The translations under genes were made by a program, and so were the position numbers. The notes under the pieces were generated by a model, which saw only the letters and a program-made list of their open reading frames with translations, did not search any database and was not told the origin of the DNA. Positions 41,534-53,400 of a DNA stretch of 64,000 nt are shown here, in pieces. How positions within the stretch are numbered: position 1 is the first letter of the stretch; the number at the start of each line of letters is the position of its first letter. Origin of the DNA: Enoplosus armatus (Eukaryota; Chordata; Actinopteri; Centrarchiformes; Enoplosidae); contig NC_092188.1 of assembly GCF_043641665.1 (NCBI RefSeq), forward strand, positions 14,095,704-14,159,703, in the 5' to 3' direction.

Positions 41534-43539
41534 GTGTTTTGAAATAGTACAGGAGAGTATATTTGCAGTCGGTAAAGTTAAATCCAAGTGTCACTGGTTC
41601 TTTCTGTGTCGTCGTGAGCTTTGACTGCTGAAGCACCTGAGACGACCTCTTCCTCACACACCTATGGCAGGAGGGAAGCCACGCCCACATACCTGCTGCT
41701 TCTGCGTTGTAGCTTCAGTGAGTAAAAGCACGCTCCGTCAGACTGTCCTTCAACGACGTGGAAGACCACAACCAGCAACGACCCCCGTGTCTTCACTGAC
41801 ATGTAAAGGGTGCAGGGTAACCGTCTTGTTTCAGTGAACCACCTGCTGCAGGAATGTCGGAGGTAGTTGTTTTCTTTATAGTTCCACTCCGCGTGTTTCC
41901 CCGGCTGACCATTTGCGGATGTTGAGCACTGACTTTTCCACTAGGTGGGGCTATTGAATCTTGGAAGGCTATCCGCCATACTGTCATACTGTCATACTGT
42001 CACGAACAAAAAACTATGCTGAGAGTTTCTATCACGTTTTGGTGTCGTTCATGGGCGCACTGCTTCTGTCCACTGTTGTCCGTGTGGGAGTTTGACACAC
42101 ACACACACACATATTTACAACCACGGAAAGCAAGCAGGCTAAGAAATCAAACTACATGACGTGTTTTGTCCGTGTCGGTCGGTCTCCGATCAGTTTCAGT
42201 ACTTCTTCTTCCTACTTGGGCAGTGTTGCCAGGTTGGTTCAAAAACGTATTCATTAGCCAGAAAACCCACCCAAGCTAATAGCTAATAATACCATCCTAC
42301 AGCCACCTACATTGGCGGAAAGTCGCCCAATTTGGCAAGATTTCTTGGGCGGAAAGCAAGAACACTTGCTTTTCATATGACATATATAGTAGTAAATAGT
42401 AGCATTTTAGCCAGGTAAAAAAAAAATCACAAAATCATTTGCCTTTATTTGTGTTGACTATTGCAAATACGTCCAGAATGTAGACTACACAGTAAGATTA
42501 CTTTATACACAATAAATTACAATCAACATAAGGATTTTACATCACAAAGTAATTTTCCTGATGCTTTACAGTATTTTGGTATTTTATATTTGCATGTATT
42601 TATTGATTGAGTTGTGTTTATTTGTTTCCCAGTGCTCTAATAATGAGAGTAGGGTACAATGATGATATCTCGTTTTGGAGAGTCCTGATGCTCTCTAGAG
42701 GTTTTATGTGTTTGTGTAAACCTGATGTGCTGTACAACAGTTTGTCCACTCCACTTACATAACTTGAAAAAATGGATCATGAGCAGCATTTGATATAATG
42801 CAATCGAATACAACAACACCATAAAATACAGCAAAACAACTAAACAAACAAACAACATAGTTAAGCCAACACCTCTCTATTTCATAAAGGTTGTATTTAA
42901 TGAAGGGCTGTTTCATTGGATTGCATGTGTAGTTGTTCATCTGCTATCCCAGTGGTTTCCGTCTACTTGAAACTCAGCACAGGCTTCGGCCTCAGTGTGT
43001 GGACATGAGTTGTGAATAGTTCAACCAGAGGCTGAGTTTTTCTTCTCAGATTTTTTCATTTGAAGTCTTCTCAGAGGTTTGAAGTATTTAAAAAGAAAAT
43101 AACAAAAACGAGAGCTTCATGAAGTTTATAAGGTTCAGTTTTGGTTGAAACTATTTTGGAGAGGAGTTGATTCAACTTTTCACATTTGCTGAAGGGGCAA
43201 AGTTTCTCTGTGCTCACCTCAAATCTGAGTTTAACATGTGTTCTATTCTGAACTAGTTTGAATGCTAACCGTGGTCACATGGTGTGCTCCCAGTGCACTT
43301 ACAGGCAGGAGACATTTTGTGTCAAGCAGTTAAATTTTTTAAATGAAAGATGTTTGTTTATTCATGGATTGTGGAGTGTAGTTTTAAGAATTGAAGTGAA
43401 TTATTTTGTGTCAGAACATCATTCAAGGCAGCGTGTTTTATATCTCTCAAAAACGTGTGTGGAAGGGATCAAAGGGCAAATTAAAACTGGTGAGTAGCTA
43501 ATATTGATCTATTTGCGGGTGGATTCCCCCTTTAAACTG
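41534..43539. other. Divergent intergenic region between st14 and aplp2
   Basis: About 2 kb of the 2.5 kb between the two start codons. No coding exon is visible. It contains a short (CA)7 run near 42096, three copies of the 8-mer CATACTGT (41977-42000) and AT-rich sequence. Promoter elements of both genes are expected here but are mostly not identifiable by eye. Confidence 0.6.
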
Positions 43540-43899
43540 ACGCAGAAGCTCATGAAACTCAAGCGTGCGAGCCTGCATGCGCACTCTCAGCCCATCGCCA
43601 CCAGATGTCTCTCCTCACTAAGCCACAGCGAGGACGCCGTGAGTGAAGCCCGTGATAAATACCCGCAGAAACAGGGCTTGGTTCTGTCAGACCTCATCCA
43701 CAGAAAATCCCAGGCTGCCATTGGAAGAGCCCGCTGGCAAGAGCGAGCAGGACGCAGACGCAGGAGATATCGCAGGAAGGCGCCGACGAACGCAGTGTCC
43801 ATCACTTTCAGCTGATGTAACCAGACAGCGTATGTTGGAGTCAGTTATTTTACAATAGCAACTTCGTCACAAAAAAAGAACCAAAAGAAAGGCGAGAAA
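43540..43899 (+). promoter_or_regulatory. aplp2: Probable aplp2 promoter and 5' leader
   Basis: This segment is richer in G+C and CpG than its surroundings and ends at the aplp2 ATG. It has no TATA box, as is usual for this housekeeping-type family. If the leader reaches back far enough, it contains an ATG-TAA start-stop element (43815-43820) and an 8-codon upstream ORF (43832-43858). Confidence 0.45.
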
Positions 43900-43965
43900 A
43901 TGGGACATACCGCAATACCTATATTGATGGCTGTATTGTCCTACTGCGTGTGGGAAAACGTCGAG
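43900..43965 (+). CDS. aplp2: aplp2 exon 1: start codon and signal peptide
   Basis: Encodes MGHTAIPILMAVLSYCVWEN and VE, with a short hydrophobic core. Ends in phase 0 at a GTAAGA donor, as in APP-family first exons. The signal is less hydrophobic than the leucine-rich human one, but the exon 2 join is clean. Confidence 0.8.
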
Positions 43966-46900
43966 GTAAGAGAAACACAATCTGAATCATGTGTAACGAT
44001 GGCGCACTGCAATTTTGCTGCACGTTTTAGCCGAATGTCGATGTGACTTTTGGACACAAACGCTGCATTTTATTTTTTGTACTTCATGTTCGACATTACG
44101 CATGCCACGCACACAGCTGCTGCTATCTCCATATTGCTGACACGCACTCTTATCTGGGGCAGGTTTAATTTGTAAATGCATCCGCGAGCACAGTCCCATG
44201 TCAACAAGAGTAATGACACGCAGCGTCCACTACACAAACGCAGGGATGGTGAAAGGATCTGAAATACTGTGATAAGATATCAATGGAAGCTCACACTCAG
44301 GACGCCAGTACGAGAGGCTTCATGAAGATGTGGTTGTACAGTGTGTTTGGCTCGCTGCGTCAAGTCTGGGCCTGTAACGGACAGCATGGGGAATGTCACA
44401 CAGGCCTTTTGCTCTGTGGAAGGATGGAGATCAAAAACCCATCTCACTGCGTCCCATCTGGCCTTGTCAGAGGAAGAAATCACCTCGCATCCGTCCTTTT
44501 TTTAGAGGAGTGGTGCAGCTCTTGAGCAGGATGGAGTCATGCATATTCAATTGCTGTTCTGTGTTACATGTCATTAAAGACGCACTGATTAGATTAGAAA
44601 ACACCCAGTTGAATCTTGCAGTGAGAATCAGGAATTTAAGGCTCATATTCATTCATATACCTATATCTATATTTCTATGCTGCCTTTGTAAAATGCATGC
44701 GAATAACTTGGTCATCCAAGATGGGATGACTTTGATATATCATTGGACATGCAGTGCCTGAGTGTGATACAGAGTGTATAATGAGAGATACGGGGTCATC
44801 CTATTGGCATCTGTCTCCATCAATAGCTAGTGAGGAGATAGTGAAAGTCTCTTGTACAGGGCGATGGATCAATGGGCCACCAGCTGCTCCCACCGGCCTC
44901 ATCACGACTTTCAGCAGACACACACAGTTTGACGGTCTTTATTTCGTAATAACTTTTCAGTCATCCATCACTTCCCCTGCCCCCCCCCCCTCCCACCCAC
45001 AACCCCAGATTGGAGCATGGCCACTTGTGTGTAGGAGCAAGGGAGGGGTGTTGGAGGTGCGTGTGAATGTGGAGGAGGGAGGATGAGTCACGATGTCCCA
45101 GCTGGAGCTGTGGCTCAGGTCAAATGTACTTTTCCACCTGGAGATGAAGAGTGAATGAAGCTGCTCCTGCTACAGCGTCTGACATGGAATATGGGGCATC
45201 TTGACTGTTGAGTCTCCCCAAGTTCCTAAGAGGATTTGTGAGATGTTTATTTATTAGCCATCTTCCACAGTGATTCTGTAACAGTCATAAAGCCTCTCCT
45301 TTCATTCTGAAATAATTTTCACTTCTCTAAGAGCCTTAGTGGGATTATCACTGTGCTGAGGAACAGGCTTTAGCTTCATATAAGGAGACCTGCCCATGAA
45401 GGTTTACGCTGAAGATTACACTGTGAGAGGGTTAGCTGGCTGGATTACTATAGTGGTATTAGTCCTAATAAAACTGTCAGCTTCCCTTAATTTACTCAAC
45501 ATTCCTCCGGCAGAAATGTGTGAATTGGACAAATTTGTTTTGCTCTTTCTTTTATAGTGTGATATTTAAATTTGTTAGTACATTGGGACAACATCTAATC
45601 AGAATATAATCACATTTGTAAATTCAATTTTCAATCAGTGTTCTGGATTAGTGAAGGCACAATGATTTTTTTTAGCTGAAATACACATTCTGCATCAACC
45701 CGTGTTGTTGTTGATGATTAGACAGACACATTGATACCAGGTTGTCACGGATGTCGAGTCCAGTAGTGGCTTCCCAGGTAGCTCAGCGGTAATAGCACTG
45801 ACGTGTCGCAGCAGTCAAAGCATTTAGCTAATTGACATACTGAACAGTTCCCATCCTGATGCGAAAGGTCGTGCAAGAAAAGATGACAGAAACAACCACC
45901 TTCATGGGCAGCCTGTAAACGTATATCATGCAGTCAGACATTCATGGAGAAGAAGACGTTTGGATTAAATTCAATGTATTGGGTTTTGTGCGTCAAAAGC
46001 ATTTATGGGGGTTACTTTTATCTATAATAGGAGTGGGCAATATGGATAACAAATCATTATAGTTTTGAGGGTGGGCAATACAACAATATATACTGTGAGA
46101 TGACATAGATGTTCGCTATCCTTTGAACATCTTTTGGCACATCAGGTGTTTTATCTAAAACCTATTAAGTTGACTTTTAGAAAATAGTAAGAGTTTAGTT
46201 TTTGCTTTAAAAAATTCCTTAAGTGACTATTTGATTATCGAAATGGTTGCCAGTTATTTCTCTGTCGATCAACTAATTGATTAATCGACTAATTGTTTCA
46301 GCTCTTATTATTATATGAAATGTCATGCACCATTATAGAGGATTTCAGGTCATTGATTTGTAACACTGCCTGCAAAGGTCTAATACAACCAGAAATATTA
46401 AAGAAACAGCTCCTACTGCTGAAATGGTTCAGCAAAATGCGGTACATATTGTCATACCACCTGCTCTTTAAGATCACAAACATTAGGGAATCACAATGAT
46501 ATTGTGTCTACTCACAAATCAACAAAACATAAAGCAGCAGACTGCAGCTAGTGAGCTCACGTTTTGCTTCAACAAAAGCCCCACACAGGGAAATCCGATT
46601 TAAGAAAGCAATCACACAATCACGGCGCTTGTGTGTAGCCATATTTGATAAAAGGTGGGCTAGGGACTACAGGTATGCTCGGCTTTAGTCAACCAGTTCT
46701 GTGTTCATCAAGATAAATGGCTGCGGTGTGAAGCCTGAGCACTCCAGGCCAGAGAGGCTGCAGAATAACAGTAGTGAGAAACAAACCTACTGTATCTACA
46801 GCTTTCAGGAGGTGCAGAAGGATGCAAAGCACAAAGGGAGGAAAGGGAGGGAGAGAATAGGGAAGGAAAGAGTAGAAGGATAGGAAGCACATTTTAGTAT

Positions 46901-47359
46901 GGTGGAAGATTAAATGAAAATGGTGAGTCACAAAGTATCTGTGCAACCCCCCCCCCCCCCCCCCCCCCACCCCACCCCCCCCCCCCCCCACCAGATCCCC
47001 ACCAATAGCAATTTCAGGCCTTGTGCTGGAATACAGCCATACAGATTCATGCACCTCCCACCCCCATCTGCCTTTCCATGCAATAACACAAGAGGATTTG
47101 TTTAAAAAAAAAAATAAACAAGAAAAAAAAAAGATAAGGACAACCAGATCTCTCTCGCGCACACACACACACACACACTCTGCCCTACACTCACTTAATT
47201 AATTTTAGAGCCAAGAGATAATCGGGTTCCACTAATGGATTCCCGCGTGCTTACTATTCTCTACTATATCCGTGTGCCAGTGGGCATAAAACGTACCATT
47301 TTATTGTGTCACATGTTTTTTCCCCCTGTTCTCTGTATCCTGCTTCCTCTCCAAGGTGC

Positions 47360-47415
<56 letters not shown>

Positions 47416-50400
47416 ACCTGGATTAAATCCTGCAGAGTCATTGTGAAATGAGAGCTACACTGTACCGGAGCAAAGGAGAGATGTAAATGTGCCTCAGCAA
47501 TTGAGCTGTTACTAGAGGTGACAAACTAATGAAGTATATGAGTACACCCTTTCGGCCATTCTTGCAATCGACGTAACATTGAAACAGTGCCTTGTGTTGT
47601 GTGGTTCAGAGGGTTATTGGGGGGAAAGGGGGGCTCATAGGCGTTTAGAGAGTCTGGGGTGGAAATGAAGAAAGTATACATTTGTGTTTGTGTCTTCAGG
47701 CATGGAGTTCTCCCAGCTTTTCTGCTGAAAATAAATTGACATTAATTGCACATTTGCACGGCATCCTCCCAACAGGTTCAGGGAAGCTCTGCCAAATCCT
47801 GGTTTCGATGATTCAATCTCGTTTTCTGGCCTTTCTGAAATATTTCAAATTATGCGTCTCAGTCGGAGAGGGAGTAATTCCCTATTCAGAGTTTAATAAT
47901 GTTGGCAAGGCTCATCACTTCATGTCATCTCTATAGCCTGTCATGCGTAACCTGATGCACTGCATTTGATGACTTAATTTCTTTGGCTTCCCAGACACAC
48001 GTGGCTGTTTCTACGTTACACATAATACGCAAGGAATGTCATCAAAGAAGAATTTAGATTGAAGCTACTTTAAGTTTCCCAAAGATTACTTTACCTTTCA
48101 TCATCCATGTTCTGAATGTCAGATATAACATATATGTAGATTTATGGGGCAATTTCAAGCCTGGAGTACTTGCAGATCAAACATGATTGCTTGCACCTAT
48201 GCCTGCAAAAGCTGGATGACACTGTGTGGTTTGGATGTGTGCAAGTGTTTTCTGTGTGTGTGTATGCATGTCATGAGTTTGTCCCGTGCCACCTAGAGGG
48301 ATTGAGATACTAGCATAGCCATCCTGATCACATCCAGCTGTGGCTCCTCTCCGGAGTCTTGCAGGGCAGAGATATCAGTAAGCCCTAATGGGTTGGATTT
48401 CTGTGGAAAAGTTTAATGCCAGGGCCAAGCAAGATGTTTAGTCCTGTCGCAGCCAATGGGAGTTTTCAGAGGACCCCCCCCCCCCCCCCCCCCCTCGAAA
48501 ACATCTGCAGTGAGGCGATAACACTTGTCCTCCATGTTCAGGAGGAAAGAGACAGAGCACGGTGAAAGAGATTTCTGGTGGGGAGAGAGGGGATTGATTT
48601 GAGAAACGGAGAGCGTGAGGGTGAAGGAGGGGAGAGAGTGTAAGTGATGTAGAGCATGTAGAATGTTATGTGGGTTGCAGGGTGGAGTGCATGCTAATGG
48701 AGGGAACCCAGCCCTATTGCTACTCAGCCCGAGCAGCTGGGAGAGCACAGAGATCCATCTCTGTCATGTACATGTATTCACAGGTGGCCTTGAAATGAGA
48801 CAGAGAAAGGGTGGGGGGGGGGGGGGGGCTGTGGCCAGAGTGGAGCACTGAGTTGTATGAAAGCAGGACTGCAAAATCAAATTTCCTTAACGGCCTTGGA
48901 TGCAGGGTTTGAGAGAGTGTGGGGTTGTTGGGTCCACTGGGACTGATCAGGCCAGTATTAACCTTCTGCAGAAGAACATTGGAAGTCGTTCTGGAGGGAA
49001 ATGGATGTACTTTTTGGCAGGTCATTTTTCGCTCAGCCATCATTTGCACACAATTGGCTACAAAACACACAGCTCTATCAGAAGGAATAAAAGCTCACAC
49101 ATTAATCCAAATGTAACAAAGGTTACAGTGGTATTGATGGGTAGGAAATCACTCACATACACACAATTGGGTCACGCAGATAAGCACACACACACACACA
49201 CACACATCCACCACACACTTGCTGCTTTATAAAGATGGCACGCTGCAGAAGCTGCATCAATTATTGAAGGCCGTGGAAAGGTCTGGGCTCTCGCTCGTCG
49301 ACGGGGCTTTGGCACTTGTCACGCACCCTCTCAACGCTCCGATGCATGTCCCCTCTCTTCATGCTACCTGGTTTTTATGTACCCCCCCCCCCCTTACCAC
49401 CCTCCAGGTCCACTCCCCAGCCTCTGCAGAACACAAAAGAAAATCCCCCACGCCCGTCTCCTTCTTGCCTCTCCCCCCCTCATCCCTCCTCTCTGTCTCT
49501 GCCCCAGCCTCTTCTGTTCTCCCCCTGCCACATCCCAAAGGCGCTCATTACCCCGCCCATACCCACTCTCCCAGACACTGCTCCTCCATCTGCCTCAGCA
49601 GCTTTCAGTGGCCAGTGACATCTTTTCACTTTCCTTGTGATTGTTCTTGAATAATTCATGCTCCAAACTCACCCTTCGTTTTGTTATTTTTTCCTATACT
49701 TTGCTACTGACTGACTGTCTTTATTTGCATCTGCTGGTTCTCTATTCTCACTACACCTTACTAATGTTCTTAAACACATATTCAATCATTCAGACATACT
49801 ACTCAACATGAACGAAGGAGTTATTTTGTGAGTTTTGTGTTGTAATTTGCCTGTTGTTTGTACCCATTCCCCCTTAATACATACCATCAAATTTCCCAGA
49901 ATGCTTTTTGACAGTGCCCAGACAGCTGGTGTGAACATGTTGCATTCAGCTATGAGGTATATGTGCAAGCAAGTTAGCTTGATAGTACTTGTTTTGGACA
50001 TTTAATGAACTGTTAGGCAACTAAGTTTAAGCACATAAATGAATGCATTTATTATCACCTGAAAAGAGACCTTTTTGTTCTATTGCTAGCAGTTGTTTAT
50101 TTTAGCTAATGTGTTTTAGGATGGTATTTAGATTGGGAATTTGTAGAGGAGTGTGCACTTCCTGCAAAGGAGTCTCCAGCACACCCTCCTGAGACAAAAT
50201 GTTCCCACAACATTTGACTTGATGCTCAGTATTCAGCAACCCCAGCATAGATTCTCCAAAGGCTGCCTGCAGTTGACTCTGCCTCTATTTTACACAGTAC
50301 ACACAGATGGCATGCCTGCTGTAAACAACTAGGCTGGTGGTACAAAGAGCTATAGATGATAGAGAGACTCAGGTGCTGCTGAGGATTAGGATTCAGCCAG

Positions 50401-53400
50401 TGATGAGGGGGGAGACAAATAGTATTTCATTCTTTCCTCAGCTCAGGGTCATTGTGCTCACCAAGGCCAAGATGTGCCAGTTAACAGCCAATACTCGCCC
50501 AAGCTCGTCTGACAAATTGGATACTTCGCATGAGTCTAGTGGTGGCTTGGAAACAGAATGTAATAAAAGTACAAAACACAAATGGAGGTTTCAGGCCCCG
50601 GTGAGGGGTCTATTGTACAGATTGTCTCAATGATTAAACCATTTTCCCTTCAGTTGGACAGTCAGTGGAGACTTTATGGCCTGAGGAAATGAGATAACAC
50701 TAATATTTAATCTACTGAGTGATTCTGCAGCACAGACTGGCAGACTGCACAGCCAGCACACATTATCTCACCAGAGTGGCCCGGTCTAAAATAACACTGA
50801 GATGGCTAAAGCAAGACAGGACATGTCAGCCCGACATGATCTCAGTTATCATTATTATTTTTAGTTAGTGGATTTGTCAAACTGTGCTTTCTCGTGCTAC
50901 TGGCAATGTCAAGTACTTGTGTATTGCAGTGCTTTCAAGATTAGCATTTGTTAGAATAGGCTAGAAGAGTAGTTGCACCACCATGGTACTTAAGCTAACT
51001 TTAGGTGATTCATCATGTATGTCTTGATTGACTGACTATGATGATCAGGTGATTCAAATGTACTCATGTAATTGTGGGTACTTGAAGGAAGTCTGGGAAG
51101 GACAGACAGTTGAAGTCGGTTAAAGCAATGGGAAGATAACACGCAGGCTGTGTGGCCCTGAAGCAGAGGAAGCAGGGGAACATGTGACTAATCAGTAAGT
51201 CAGAAACTGATTCACCACATTGAGATTTACCAAGGGCAGCTATTGAGCAAGAGTGGGATCATCAAAAAGAGTCCAATATAATGCTGTCACTTAATCCAGA
51301 TCCCAATATATCGATATAAAATACTTTGATTTGTCCGACCAACAGTGCAAAGATATTCAATTTACCGTTATATGACACAAGGAATCTAGGAACAAGGAAG
51401 CTACAAAAAGTAGCAAATCTTGATATTTGAGAAACTAAAACCAGTAATTGTTTTCCATTTTTCTTGATTAATGGCTTTTATTATTAATTTATTAATATTA
51501 TAGTATTATCAATTATATCACTGTCTTTGAAGTTATATGTGTACATTTGCAGGCTGAAGGTCAGATGCCACCAGGTCACTGTTCATATTTAGATGACAAT
51601 TTGTCATATGCACTACTATATACATTTTTAGATAGACATTATTGACATAGTAGAAACATTTGTACAGTATTATAAGGGAAACGTTTAAGTTTTTGCTCGC
51701 TCTGAAGAGACACAAAAAGCCCAACTCAGCAGGGCCAAATCTTGCGTAAGTAATTTAAGCGGCATGTAAACAACCAACAGACAGTGATGGAGATAGCTAA
51801 CCAACCATTAAGCCAGCAATCAGCGACTTGCCAAGGATAGAAAGTCAAACGTAACATATGGGGACTCTTTCACGTGAGCAAGAAAGAGAAAGAGAGAGAG
51901 ATAGAGAGAGAGAGAGAGGCAGACTGATAACGGGCGGGAGAGAGAGACTGAGTGACATGCTTGAGATTCTGTAGGGAACCAGTTGCTACGACAACAGGGA
52001 AGGTAGCCGACTCCTGTGGGTGGTGTTACCATGGAAACCACCCTCAGTGGCCAAGTGATGCTGAGAGGGAGAACATAGAGGAGAGGGCTTAAAAAAAGTG
52101 TGTGTGTTTACGGGTTTGATGGGAACAAGTGAGACAGATGAAGACGACGACATGTGAGCAGAAGCGAGAGCGACAATGTGGGAGAGCGACACCAGCCGTG
52201 CGGCGCACTGTTTGTCTTTTTTTTTTTTTTTGCTTTGTACAAGTGGCAAGCCGGCCCCAGCGGACTCGGCATAAGCTGTTGATCCTGCTGTTCATTAACA
52301 GAGCACCTCATTACCATGAACAGTAGGCCAGAGACGCTGTGCAGGGCAACACACTGTCTGAGAGACCCGGGAAGAGGTCATCCCCTCAATATGTCTTTGC
52401 AGTTTGTTGGGATGAAACAGTTTTATCAGCGATGGTGTACGTTTCGACCCCTCGCTGAGAGTTAAAGACCAGTTTGTTCCCACTGTGGTGATACCACATG
52501 CCTCTGAATTAAAGCAATGACCCAACATGTTGTGAAGTTGAGTTAAATGATATATACATACATTACACGTAATGTGGTGTATAATGTATTGTTTGTGGTA
52601 TGGATCTGGGGTCTCTGCCACTAATAAATATAATCAATTAATGCTTTTAGCTTTCTGGTCATGCCCCCACCTCAACAAATACATGTAATAGTAATATTAA
52701 TAAATACACACAACCTCACACCACTGTGCTCTTACCTCACTTTCTCTTCGTGAGGCTCACACAACATATACATGCAACCTCAAAGCCTAATTTCCATAAG
52801 ATGCATCTGCTAGACAGGCTCCCCGGAGAGCTGGCACGATGTGATCAGAATTGTATATGTGCATAAATAAGAGAGATGTATGAATGTTTTAACCCCTATT
52901 CCCTCTCCATTCTCCCCCTCCTCTGTCGCCCAGGATGCTGAAAGTCTCTGCTTGATTTATTGCTCTATACATGCACATTCAGTTCAACACGGTTTTATTT
53001 ATTTGACATGCTTCAATTTAAAGACTCAATTCATTACAATCATTAAAAAAGCAAGATATAGAATACTTCTACAGCAGAAACAAGACAGAAGAGATTACCA
53101 GATTAACAGTTGCCTATTTACATATATGTGTTATTAAAGTGCAGAGAGCATCAGAGGTCATATGTCATATGGATGAAATGCATGAATGTCCCAAAGGACC
53201 CCTGAAAAGAATATGAACTTGACACATCATTTGATTTAAAGATTTCCGCTCCAAAGCAATTGAATGTGTTTCAGGGTGATTTTCCTCACTTCATGATGCT
53301 GTTAGTGTCAAGAAAACACTAGATAGACAGATCTGTAGAGGGTACATGCACCAACTATGTGCAATACTCAAAAAGTGCATGAAGTGACAGGAAAGTAAAA

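Noticed and set aside
45774..45850. Functional tRNA gene
   Set aside because: Only the A-box half is tRNA-like. No anticodon arm, B-box or terminator can be placed.
46689..47174. 161-codon open frame on the - strand
   Set aside because: It spans the C/G homopolymer tract and a purine/pyrimidine-biased segment. A composition artefact.
49219..49650. 143-codon proline- and serine-rich open frame, with two overlapping proline-rich frames
   Set aside because: The sequence is a pyrimidine-rich low-complexity stretch, which suppresses stop codons in several frames at once. No domain or conserved motif.
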